A program made the translations under genes and the position numbers. Shown piece after piece: positions 1 to 6,634 of a DNA stretch of 11,015 nucleotides; the stretch's first letter is position 1, and every line of letters starts with the position of its first letter. This stretch comes from REDI01 sp038123735 (GTDB lineage Bacteria; Myxococcota_A; UBA796; GCA-2862545). A model generated the notes under the pieces. The model was given only the letters and a program-made list of their open reading frames with translations, was not told where the DNA came from and ran no database searches. The stretch is from contig JAYPAP010000126.1 of NCBI GenBank assembly GCA_038123735.1, positions 1 to 11,015 of the forward strand, in the 5' to 3' direction.

Positions 1-41
1 CACCCCATTGCCAACACTCCGATTAACCATGCCGATCTCAT
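1..41 (-). CDS. 5' end of a third operon gene (exported protein), cut by the window edge
   Basis: An ATG at 41-39 overlaps the TGA stop of the cytochrome gene (ATGA). The frame stays open to the window edge and reads MRSAWLIGVLAMG, which looks like the positive and hydrophobic start of a signal peptide. The same 4-base overlap occurs at the junction before it, so this is likely the next cistron of the same operon. From memory, cytochromes of the SO_2930/HNE_0200 type (TIGR03806) are regularly paired with a parallel beta-helix repeat protein (TIGR03805). That makes such a protein the best guess here, but only 13 residues are visible and none of them diagnoses the family. Confidence 0.55.
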   Translation of the reverse strand, partial: MRSAWLIGVLAMG

Positions 42-1135
42 AGGCTGTCCACCCAGGCTCGAACCAGTTCAACGCCGGTTTGATCCACGTATTCGCTGGC
101 GACTGGTGGCATTTGCGCCGAGTTACCCCGCGCCTCCATCCGGTACAGCACCGCGCTCTCCGCGGCGTTGCCCTTCACAATACGCCCGCTGACGTGCTGG
201 TCAGCGAAGGTCATGGTGGGTTTTCCAATCGCGGTTCGGTAGGCCCCAGTCTCGGCAACCGACGTCACATCGGCCTTCACCCACAGGTCGAGGTCGCTCT
301 GCGGTAGTCCATCGCGGGAGTCGTTGTGACAATTGCCGCAATTGGCGTGAAGGTAGCCCAATGCGTCTCGCTCAGCGCCAGAACCGGGAAAGTCCGGGAG
401 AGCAGTCGGGGGGTGACTCAAGATGGGGGTGAGGTCGGTAAGCTTGGTGCCGTTTCCGGAATGGTTGAGCTGCAGCGCCGAGAATCCTAGGCCACGAGAG
501 GGGCGGCCACCGCCGTAAGCATAGGTGCCGTGGCACATCAAACACTGGGACTTGCTCGGAATATCGTGGGGCGTGCCCGCAACATTGGACTTGCCAGCGG
601 AGTCCACGCGGGTGGCTTCCGTCTCCGAGTCGTTCCATTGATAGCTGGCATAGGCAAAGTCTCGCGGCCCTGGCCCAATGCGCTCGATGAGGCGGGTCTC
701 TAGTCGCTTTCCGTTTAGGCTGAATTCTTTGAAGAATCGGGTGCCGACCGGAAATTGCCAGTTGTCCATGTCCGAAGAGTCGATCGGCTCACACTCGGGA
801 ACATAGGTCCACCGCTGCTTATCCGCGCCATCAGACCAGAGTTGATACTGGGGTTCGTAATAGCGCATCGCAGGGTGCACGGTCTTGTTCTCGATATCGA
901 GGTATAGACCCGTCTCCGACAAGCGTTCCGGCAGCACGGACTCGCGCGGGTCGAGCGCCTCACCGGGTTCGGGCCTCTCTTGATTCAGGAGGCCCGCTTT
1001 GGACGGAAAGGTGTTTTCACACGCCGTGATTGGCGCATCCGTTGCCACTGGGTCATCACCAGGTGGTGCGGGACAGCCGGCGACGGTCACTATGAGGGAG
1101 AGACCGCCGACGATGCGTATACCGCGCCGGATCAC
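38..1135 (-). CDS. Diheme c-type cytochrome lipoprotein, SO_2930/HNE_0200-like
   Basis: An exported lipoprotein of 365 residues, probably an electron carrier or redox protein on the periplasmic side or outer membrane. The chosen start is a GTG at 1135 that overlaps the upstream stop (GTGA). A TTG at 1198 would also be open, but it adds a 21-residue hydrophilic leader and a 67-base overlap. From the GTG, residues 1-21 form a lipoprotein signal peptide with lipobox V-A-G-C21. Two heme c motifs are visible: CLMCH at 198-202 and CGNCH at 266-270. A late MPP (about 342-344) is placed where cytochrome c domains often supply the distal Met ligand. The central blocks LWSDGADKQRW (99-109) and WQFPVGTRFFKEFSL are characteristic of the SO_2930/HNE_0200 family as I remember it. 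The physiological role of that family is not established. It is the second gene of the operon, behind the selenoprotein. The heme motifs and export are clear; the family name is from memory. Confidence 0.88.
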   Translation of the reverse strand: MIRRGIRIVGGLSLIVTVAGCPAPPGDDPVATDAPITACENTFPSKAGLLNQERPEPGEALDPRESVLPERLSETGLYLDIENKTVHPAMRYYEPQYQLWSDGADKQRWTYVPECEPIDSSDMDNWQFPVGTRFFKEFSLNGKRLETRLIERIGPGPRDFAYASYQWNDSETEATRVDSAGKSNVAGTPHDIPSKSQCLMCHGTYAYGGGRPSRGLGFSALQLNHSGNGTKLTDLTPILSHPPTALPDFPGSGAERDALGYLHANCGNCHNDSRDGLPQSDLDLWVKADVTSVAETGAYRTAIGKPTMTFADQHVSGRIVKGNAAESAVLYRMEARGNSAQMPPVASEYVDQTGVELVRAWVDSL

Positions 1136-1863
1136 AGCCCTGCGTGGGCCCGGATATCGTCCAGCGCTGTCAGGTGCTTGTTGTGACCTTGGTAACAACT
1201 GAGGATCTCGAACTCTGGGGTGGTTGCGCAGAGAATGGGGTGCGCTTCAGAGATTGGTAGAGCACTGGTGTACCCTCCGGCTCCGTCAGCGAAGATCGGG
1301 AAGTCTTCCGCACCGACCGTATTAGCGTAGGCAGCCACATCCTCCGCGGTTGCCGGGTTCCCGGTAGCTCCTTCGTACAAGGCGAACAGGAAGCGGAATG
1401 GAAGGCCGGTTTCGGCGATGAAGCTGTCTTGCAGGTCTTGGAGGCCACCGGCCTCCTTGGTGCAACCGCTTCACCAAGCGGCGGTCATATACAGGATATG
1501 GTATTCGCCGTGAAAGTCCCATGTATCCACCACTTCACCGCACTGGTCAACGAGTGAGAGGTTCGCCATCGTATCGCCTAGCTCAGCGCCGGTCGACGTC
1601 AGGGTGCCGGGGTCGTTGTGTTCCCAGCCACAGGCGTAGCACTGCTCATTGGCATCGTTCGGGTTGGAGACGCAATCGATCTCTTCTCGGTCGCTCATGC
1701 CGTCGCCATCGGAATCAGCGAGCATCGGGTCGGTCCCGTTGGCTTCTTCCTCGCAGTCATTAACCCGGTCGAAATCTGGGTCGGACAGTACTGAGCATTC
1801 CTTCTCTCCACCACAACTGGCGAGGGCGCCGAGTAGTGGAAGGACCAGCCATGAGGTCTTCAT
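1132..1863 (-). CDS. Selenocysteine-containing thioredoxin-like lipoprotein (UxxC) with TSP3-type repeats
   Basis: Read through the TGA at 1473-1471, this is one 243-residue protein. The ATG at 1863 has a strong GGAGG 6 nt upstream. Residues 1-17 are a lipoprotein signal (MKTSWLVLPLLGALASC, lipobox L-A-S-C17). Residues 27-63 carry two Asp-rich, probably calcium-binding thrombospondin type 3-like repeats, including DSDGDGMSD at 50-58. A CYAC pair follows at 75-78. From about 93 the sequence has a redoxin layout: a GD-T-x-x-N-L-S-L start, a strand HILYMTAAW (122-130), then Sec131-S-G-C134-T-K-E and an amphipathic helix, continuing in the same frame for 112 residues to a TGA at 1134-1132. That stop overlaps the cytochrome start (GTGA). 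Residues after the TGA still look like thioredoxin fold (F-R-F-L-F strand, P-E-F-E-I-L strand). In TlpA/redoxin relatives the position of residue 131 is the nucleophilic Cys. A SECIS-like hairpin follows the TGA. The likely role is a thiol-disulfide or peroxide-type redox reaction outside the cytoplasm; the substrate is unknown. The alternative is a nonsense-mutated pseudogene, judged much less likely. Confidence 0.85.
1429..1465 (-). promoter_or_regulatory. Bacterial SECIS-like mRNA hairpin
   Basis: On the mRNA (minus) strand, GGAGGCC (1456-1450) pairs perfectly with GGCCTCC (1446-1440) around the loop GGT (1449-1447). A second 5-bp stem, TTGCA (1465-1461) with TGCAA (1433-1429), closes it across an asymmetric internal loop. 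The apical loop begins 21 nt after the TGA at 1471, and its first two bases are both G. Known bacterial SECIS elements lie inside the coding region just after the UGA, with the apical loop about 16-37 nt away and a G among its first two positions. They bind SelB. The fit is good; no folding energy was computed. Confidence 0.75.
1471..1473 (-). other. In-frame TGA, predicted selenocysteine codon (Sec131)
   Basis: The codon sits between W130 and S-G-C134, in the place of the first cysteine of a W-C-x-x-C redox motif. The same frame is open on both sides, with protein-like sequence that belongs to one fold. TGA is a normal stop elsewhere in the window (4-base overlaps at 3034, 4002, 4781, 6631 and 7626), so a general reassignment to Trp does not explain it. 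Confidence 0.83.
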
Positions 1864-1869
1864 TTTTTT

Positions 1870-1874
1870 CCTCC
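1870..1874 (-). promoter_or_regulatory. Ribosome binding site deciding the selenoprotein start
   Basis: GGAGG with 6 A-rich bases before the ATG at 1863-1861. It fixes the start at M-K-T-S-W, directly before a lipoprotein signal, rather than the TTG at 1929, which would add 22 residues ahead of the signal peptide. Confidence 0.8.
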
Positions 1875-1903
1875 GTAGAGCCAGAGGGTAACCGAGTGGC
1901 TGA

Positions 1904-1929
1904 AGAATAGCCCAGAAATGTTCTGTCAA
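1904..1929 (-). promoter_or_regulatory. Candidate sigma-70-type promoter for the minus-strand redox operon
   Basis: A perfect TTGACA at 1929-1924 is followed on the minus strand by TATTCT at 1909-1904. The spacer is only 14 bases, shorter than the usual 16-18, so the -10 assignment is doubtful. The position, about 40-65 bases upstream of the selenoprotein start, is suitable. Confidence 0.3.
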
Positions 1930-2059
1930 GGCTGTGTTTTAGAGGTCAGGGGTCAAAGCTGTTGAAAGTTGGCTTCCCCTCCGGGACTTGGCTGACGGCC
2001 GAAGAGGCCCTTCTGCGAAACACCGGTTGCCGATGTCCAGCTTGGATGGGACTTGAGGG

Positions 2060-2218
2060 GTGAGAGGCGGCAATTTTCGACGTGGACCATTGAGTCAGTA
2101 TGCCAAGTCACGCGCGGACGACCCCACGGTGATCGTTGATGGTAACAACCAGATGGCCGCGGACGCCCCCGAAGCGATGCGGACGGCGATCGCCGAGGCT
2201 CGCGCACAACACCCTTGA
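2060..2218 (+). pseudogene. Short coding-like ORF, possible gene remnant
   Basis: From a GTG at 2060 to TGA at 2216-2218 there are 52 codons. The C-terminal 35 residues (ADDPTVIVDG..., then an Ala/Arg-rich helix ending RAQHP) look like real protein, with third codon positions mostly G or C like the neighbouring genes. The first 15 residues do not, and there is no properly spaced ribosome binding site. The strand-then-helix ending (V-I-V-D-G, then a helix) is loosely like the C-terminus of ExbD/TolR-type proteins, but the similarity is too short to name a family. It could be the tail of a decayed gene or chance. Confidence 0.25.
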
Positions 2219-2290
2219 CGCGCCACCGGTAATGGAAGGCGAACCAGGTCCCAACGCCTGTGGTAGAACGGCCCGGGTGAGGGGTTGCGG

Positions 2291-3037
2291 TTGGAGTTGA
2301 TCGATACCAGAGGGCGAGTTGAGACCCCGGAGCGGGTCGCTTTCCGCTATCAGTTGGCAGGTCCCGGCCGGCGCGCTGCCGCGTGGGGAGTGGACTTGAT
2401 CGGGCGCGGGCTCATCCTCATCCTGCTGGCCGTTTTGGTAGCCCTGACGGGTGTGTTCGGCTTGTCGGCTGCGGAAGCCGCGTCGGGGGTCTTCTTGATC
2501 GCGGTGTTCACCACCGTGTGGATCTATCCGATCTTTTTCGAGATCGTTCTCGCCGGTCGCACCCCGGGAAAGCTCCTCTTTGGCCTCCGGGTGGTTCGAG
2601 AAGATGGGAGCCCGGCGCGGCCTCCGGACCTGGTGCTGCGGAACTTGGCGCGCGCGGTGGACCTCCTGCCCTTCCTGTTCGGCGTGGGACTTCTGTCCAT
2701 TCTGTTGGATAAGAAGATGCGACGAATTGGTGATCTCGTGGGTGGAACAGTGGTGATCGTGGAGGAACGCTCCCGCATGGGGAGCGACTTTGTGCTGGAG
2801 CCCCCCGTGACCGAGGAGGAGCGACAGACCCTGCCAGCCCGAGTCGCGCTAAGCCCACGAGAGATCACAATCATCGAAGACTTTTTGCGACGGCGGAAGA
2901 AGTTCGCCCCGGCGCGAATCGAGGAATTGGCGGCCTTATGTGGGCCGCAGATCGGGCAACGTACAGGGATTGAGGCGGACTCTTGGGAGCGCGTCCTCCT
3001 CCTCGCCTATGCGCGTGCCACCGGGAGAGACCGATGA
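2291..3037 (+). CDS. RDD family membrane protein
   Basis: A 248-residue inner membrane protein, first gene of the plus-strand operon. The TTG at 2291 was chosen because GAGGGG at 2279-2284 then has a good spacing; the TTG at 2285 would abut it. The RDD domain spans about residues 15-155. RRAAAWGVDLIGRG (27-40) holds the conserved Arg and first Asp. Hydrophobic spans follow at about 41-58 and 66-88, then GRTPGKLLFGLRVV (89-102), the Arg/Asp block RNLARAVDLLP (117-127) with a third hydrophobic stretch, and RRIGDLVGGT (144-153). About 90 soluble residues follow, rich in charged helices (DFLRRRKKFAPARIEELAAL). RDD proteins are poorly understood; some are linked to transport. In this cluster the RDD protein regularly accompanies SpoIIM, MoxR and DUF58. 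The stop overlaps the SpoIIM start (ATGA). Confidence 0.92.
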   Translation: MELIDTRGRVETPERVAFRYQLAGPGRRAAAWGVDLIGRGLILILLAVLVALTGVFGLSAAEAASGVFLIAVFTTVWIYPIFFEIVLAGRTPGKLLFGLRVVREDGSPARPPDLVLRNLARAVDLLPFLFGVGLLSILLDKKMRRIGDLVGGTVVIVEERSRMGSDFVLEPPVTEEERQTLPARVALSPREITIIEDFLRRRKKFAPARIEELAALCGPQIGQRTGIEADSWERVLLLAYARATGRDR

Positions 3038-4005
3038 GCGAGTCTCCTCTCAAGCAGGCGCGGGACCGTTTCGTCGACGAGGGCAAAGACCGCTGGACCG
3101 CCCTCGAAGTCGCCCTCAAGCCGGCGCGGATCCGTGATCCGGAGGCCTGGACCGATCTTGCCGCCCGCTATCGCGACGTCACCGCCGACCTCGCCCGAGC
3201 ACGCACCTTGGGCCTCCCCGAAGAAACCCTTGTCTACTTGGATCAGCTCGCCGGTCGGGCCCACAACCGCCTCTATGGACCGTCCCGCGGGGTTGGACGG
3301 TCGATGTTTACCGACCTGATCCATGGCTTTCCACACGCCTTTCGTAAAGAGTGGCGGTTCATGCTCGCCGCGCATGTCGTCTTTTACGCGCCCTTCCTCG
3401 TGGGGGTCGTTGGTCCCCTGATCGACCCCAACTTTGCCATTTTAATCCTCCCGGAGGCGCAGCTGGAGCAGATGGAGATGATGTACCAAGATGCGCCGCT
3501 GAGGACCGCGTCTCAGAACATCTCGATGGCCGGGTTCTATGTCTGGAATAACATCGGCATCGCCTTTAAGTGCTTCGCTAATGGTGCATTATTCGGCCTT
3601 GGAAGCATCTTTACGTTGGTCTACAATGGAATCGTACTCGGGACTGTGGAGGGGCATCTCCATCAAGCTGGGCTCGGCCCCAGTCTGTGGGACTTCACGG
3701 TGGGGCACTCGGCCTGGGAATTGACTGGGATCGCAGTCTCTGGCGGCGCGGGCATGCGCATGGGGTGGGCTCTCGTGGTCACAGATGGGCGCACCCGGAT
3801 CGGCGCATTGCGAGCGGCGGCCCCACAGCTTTATCGGCTGATGCTCGGGGCCTTTGCCTTGCTCTTCATCGCGGCGATGATCGAGGGATACTGGAGTGCC
3901 GGTAGTCAGCCATTTTGGTTGAAGTTGATCTTCGGCGCGGTGGGCCTGGCGATCATCGTCGGCTGGCTGACCGTCGGTGGACGACATGGGGAGGGTCGGT
4001 CATGA
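3034..4005 (+). CDS. SpoIIM (stage II sporulation protein M, DUF95) family membrane protein
   Basis: A 323-residue multi-pass membrane protein. The start ATG at 3034 overlaps the RDD stop, with GGGAG a few bases upstream; an open extension to 2983 is out of keeping with the operon spacing. Residues 1-95 are a charged cytoplasmic helical region. Membrane segments follow at about 108-130, 167-205, 225-247, 266-284 and 295-312. Family hallmarks are FYVWNNIGIAFKCFANGALF (168-187, the F-x-x-N-N block) and HSAWELTGIAVSGGAG (225-240). In Bacillus, SpoIIM serves engulfment; in non-sporulating bacteria this family occurs in MoxR/DUF58/RDD clusters with an unproven, probably envelope-related role. Nothing here suggests sporulation. 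Confidence 0.92.
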   Translation: MSESPLKQARDRFVDEGKDRWTALEVALKPARIRDPEAWTDLAARYRDVTADLARARTLGLPEETLVYLDQLAGRAHNRLYGPSRGVGRSMFTDLIHGFPHAFRKEWRFMLAAHVVFYAPFLVGVVGPLIDPNFAILILPEAQLEQMEMMYQDAPLRTASQNISMAGFYVWNNIGIAFKCFANGALFGLGSIFTLVYNGIVLGTVEGHLHQAGLGPSLWDFTVGHSAWELTGIAVSGGAGMRMGWALVVTDGRTRIGALRAAAPQLYRLMLGAFALLFIAAMIEGYWSAGSQPFWLKLIFGAVGLAIIVGWLTVGGRHGEGRS

Positions 4006-4784
4006 TCCCCCAGCTCGCCCGGATCGCCTTGCGTCCCCGCCCGGTCACGGAGGTCTTCGACCTCACCTTGGTCTACATCCGCGCGCATCTTCGCGGCTTT
4101 TTGCTGCTGTCATTATGGACGATTGGACCTGCATTTTGCTTTAGCTTGATCGTCGCGACTATCGTCGGGTTCTCCTGGTTTGCCATCCTGGTCCCGCTGC
4201 TCCTCGCTCCCCTGATCCAGGCGCCGTTCCTCGTCTATGGCAGCCGTCTCCTCTTCTCTGACGAAGCGACAATCAGCGATGCGCTCATGGAGACGGCGGC
4301 GAATGCCGGGACGATCCTGCTCTGCTACCTCATTCAAGGTGCGGTGTGGGTCTCGATTGCTCTATGCTTGGCGGGCATCGTGATGTTGCCGTTCACGGCC
4401 TATCTTCAAGAGATCCTATTGCTCGAGCGCCTGAACGTTGGCAAGGCCATCGGTCGGTCTGTTACGCTCACCAGCAATGAGATTGGCGGGACATTTGCGG
4501 CGGTCATCGGGCGGAGTTTCTTGATGGTGTGGGCTGCCTTGACCTGCGAGGGCCTTGGACAATTCGTACTCGGCTTTCTCTTTCAGGCGGGTGCACCTCT
4601 GGGGCGACTCTGGGACGGGCAGATGACCGCCTTCATCATCTTCGGCATCTTGGCGATCCAGGGGGTCACTGCCTGGTACCGCTTCATGCTGTACATCGAT
4701 GCCCGCACCCGCAGCGAAGGCTGGGATCTTCAGGTAGGACTTCGGGCCGTCGGTAAGGCATCTGAGCGGAGGATCGGCGCATGA
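4002..4784 (+). CDS. Multi-pass membrane protein (GPDPase_memb/YciC-like architecture)
   Basis: A 260-residue hydrophobic protein whose ATG at 4002 overlaps the SpoIIM stop (ATGA), with GGGGAGGG 5' of it at 3988-3995. Hydrophobic spans lie at about 32-56, 58-84, 103-134, 162-195 and 208-232. LLERLNVGKAIGRSVTLTSNEIG (140-162) resembles the A-x-x-R-S motif seen before the last membrane segments in the YciC, DUF975 and glycerophosphodiester phosphodiesterase membrane-domain families. The ending YIDARTRSEGWDLQ (231-244) is typical of membrane proteins in this operon type. No catalytic residues are evident; a structural or scaffold role in the membrane complex is an inference. Confidence 0.85.
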   Translation: MIPQLARIALRPRPVTEVFDLTLVYIRAHLRGFLLLSLWTIGPAFCFSLIVATIVGFSWFAILVPLLLAPLIQAPFLVYGSRLLFSDEATISDALMETAANAGTILLCYLIQGAVWVSIALCLAGIVMLPFTAYLQEILLLERLNVGKAIGRSVTLTSNEIGGTFAAVIGRSFLMVWAALTCEGLGQFVLGFLFQAGAPLGRLWDGQMTAFIIFGILAIQGVTAWYRFMLYIDARTRSEGWDLQVGLRAVGKASERRIGA

Positions 4785-6634
4785 GGCTGTTCTTCGTCGC
4801 CTTCGTGATCGGGTGTGGGGGAGGAGCGGCCGAGCCGACGGACGTACCGTCGCTTGCTGCGCGACTCGATGCATGCCGAGAAGCGGGGTGGGAGGAGTCG
4901 GTTCTCCTGGATTACGGCGACTTTCAACATGTATGTGCCATGGTGGCTGCGGGGGACCTGACCGAGGAAAACTGCCCGGGCATCGTGGAGGGCTGCGAAA
5001 ACGGCTACGGGTTCCGGTCAGATATGGGCTGTGAGCCTGGTGAACTCCCAGATTTGGAGGCGCAAGACCCGATGGCGGGCTGCGCCTCGGGATTGAATTC
5101 CTTCGTACAGGTCCTCGTCGCTCTGATCGTCGCTGGCTTCATTTTCGCGGTCTTGATCGGCATCTATCGGTTGGTGGTGGCGGGTCGCCGCGAGGAGATC
5201 ACCGGACCTACTCTGGAGGAACTGAAGATCGAGCACCTCGATCTTGAGGACTTCGATGAGGTCCCAGACGCCCCGCACGAACTTCTACTGACGGCTGCTG
5301 AAAGAGCATTTGCCGCCGGGGACTTGCGGATCGCGGTGGTGCTGGCGCGCGCGGCGGCGCTCCGAAAGCTCGAGTCGCAAGAGCGCCTGACCATCGTGCG
5401 CTCGCGTACCGACCGTGAGTACGTGCGTGCGGTCCGAAAGCAGGCGCCAGAGGCAGCGAATACCTTGGGTATCGTGATGCGGGCGGTCGAGACGGTGCGC
5501 TGGGCGGGGCGTGGGATCTCCATGGATGAGGCGCGGGCGGCGCTCAATGCCGTGAAGGCTCTCGGAGTGGTATTGCTGGTGATAGGGGGACTCTTCGGGG
5601 CCACAGGCGAAGCCCATGCGCTGGACCGAGGGAAGGGGATTGGCGGCGGTGCGGCCCTTGCGGAAGCGCTCCAAGAGCAGGATATCCGGGTCACTTTTGC
5701 GAGCGAGACCCCCACCCCTGGGGGGGCGACCCAGATCTTCATCGTGGACGGGGGTGAATGGGCGTCCACCCATGAAGAAGCGAGCTCCCAGAGCGAAGGG
5801 GTGCGCGAATGGGTGGCTGCGGGCGGATGGTTGATCACGACCGATGTGGTTTGGGGGAGCGGGGGGCGGGGCGCCACCACGGATGCGTCACCCGTCGAAC
5901 TTGCCGATTGCCTCACGGTAGCGCCGCGCGGATGGTATGGCGTGGATGCGTTTGGCGCCGATGGGTGGGATCCGGAGAAGGATCAACGCGTACTCCTGTG
6001 GCGTGGCGACTCGAATGATGTGTTGGCCTATGTCGAACCGCATGGATCGGGCATTATCGTCACGATCTCTGATCGGCATCTCCTGCGAAACCAGGCCTTT
6101 CTCCTCGAAGAAAATCGGCGGTTCTGGGCGGCTTTATTCCAGGATCTCGAATCGTGCGGTCTCGGCACGCTGCCGGACTCGCCACGAGCCACCATCTACC
6201 AGTTGTTCCCGTCACTTTGGGAGATGCTCACCGCCGGTGCGAACTGGAACAGTCCCCTCGGTAATATTCAGGTTCTCCCCGCCGTCATTCAGGGGCTGAT
6301 CCTGATGGCGCTGATCGCATGGTGGCGAGGCGTCGCCTTTGGGCGTCTTAAAGACCCGGATGCTGAAGACCGAGCGCGGTTCGCCGATCATGCGGTCGCA
6401 TTGGGTCACCGACTGGAGCAGTCGGGTGGGGCGGGGTTCGCGGCGTCTCAAGTCGCGGGTCTGTGGTGGACGCGACTCGGGCCGACGGGCCTGCGTATGG
6501 CGGCCGAGCGTCGCGGGCTGAGCCCGGATGAGGCCAAGCGGTTCGCGGAAGATGTTGAAGCGCTGGCCAAGCAGGGCGTGGCGAGAGGTAACGAATCGGA
6601 GATTATCAGTCAGTTATGGAGGATCGTCCAATGA
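4781..6634 (+). CDS. DUF4129-DUF4350 fusion protein with Cys-rich, probably lipid-anchored head
   Basis: A 617-residue membrane protein starting with an ATG overlap at 4781. The start MRLFFVAFVIGC has a lipobox-like V-I-G-C12. Residues 13-105 carry six further cysteines (32, 52, 65, 72, 84, 101) and are probably extracytoplasmic. A membrane helix spans about 106-134. Residues 164-245 match the DUF4129 pattern: LLLTAAERAFAAGDLRIAVV, RKLESQERLTI, SRTDREYVRAV. A second hydrophobic segment ending in a signal-peptidase-like A-H-A (260-280) leads to a DUF4350-like domain (about 285-458), with IFIVDGGEW (319-327), REWVAAGGWLI (342-352) and the PHGSGIIVTISDRHLLRN block (420-437). A third helix at about 499-516 precedes a soluble tail. 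Known topology would place DUF4129 in the cytoplasm and DUF4350 outside. In many genomes the two domains are separate neighbouring genes. They are commonly encoded beside MoxR and DUF58; their biochemical role is unknown. Confidence 0.82.
   Translation: MRLFFVAFVIGCGGGAAEPTDVPSLAARLDACREAGWEESVLLDYGDFQHVCAMVAAGDLTEENCPGIVEGCENGYGFRSDMGCEPGELPDLEAQDPMAGCASGLNSFVQVLVALIVAGFIFAVLIGIYRLVVAGRREEITGPTLEELKIEHLDLEDFDEVPDAPHELLLTAAERAFAAGDLRIAVVLARAAALRKLESQERLTIVRSRTDREYVRAVRKQAPEAANTLGIVMRAVETVRWAGRGISMDEARAALNAVKALGVVLLVIGGLFGATGEAHALDRGKGIGGGAALAEALQEQDIRVTFASETPTPGGATQIFIVDGGEWASTHEEASSQSEGVREWVAAGGWLITTDVVWGSGGRGATTDASPVELADCLTVAPRGWYGVDAFGADGWDPEKDQRVLLWRGDSNDVLAYVEPHGSGIIVTISDRHLLRNQAFLLEENRRFWAALFQDLESCGLGTLPDSPRATIYQLFPSLWEMLTAGANWNSPLGNIQVLPAVIQGLILMALIAWWRGVAFGRLKDPDAEDRARFADHAVALGHRLEQSGGAGFAASQVAGLWWTRLGPTGLRMAAERRGLSPDEAKRFAEDVEALAKQGVARGNESEIISQLWRIVQ

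Larger units (their letters stand above)
1864..2290. other. Divergent intergenic region between the two operons
   Basis: About 430 bases separate the minus-strand selenoprotein operon from the plus-strand RDD-MoxR operon, so promoters for both should lie here. It holds the selenoprotein RBS, the candidate promoter at 1904-1929 and a coding-like remnant at 2060-2218. For the plus-strand operon I see a TTGACG at 2215-2220 but no convincing -10 at a proper distance. No tRNA, obvious terminator or tandem repeat is visible. Confidence 0.6.

Noticed and set aside
38..40. TGA at the end of the cytochrome gene as another Sec codon
   Set aside because: The frame meets TAA four codons later, and the ATGA overlap explains the TGA as an ordinary stop.
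1136..1198. Upstream TTG start giving a 386-residue cytochrome
   Set aside because: It would add a hydrophilic leader before the lipoprotein signal and overlap the selenoprotein by 67 bases; the GTG in the GTGA overlap fits better.
1471..1473. In-frame TGA read as a pseudogene mutation, sequencing error or Trp codon
   Set aside because: The TGA falls exactly on the catalytic position of W-C-x-x-C, the frame stays intact on both sides to an overlapped stop, and a SECIS-like hairpin follows. TGA ends six other genes in the window, so recoding to Trp does not fit.
5164..5916. Long open frame on the minus strand opposite the DUF4350 gene
   Set aside because: It is Ser/Arg/Pro-rich low-complexity translation of the antisense strand in a GC-rich gene, with no domain or ribosome binding site.
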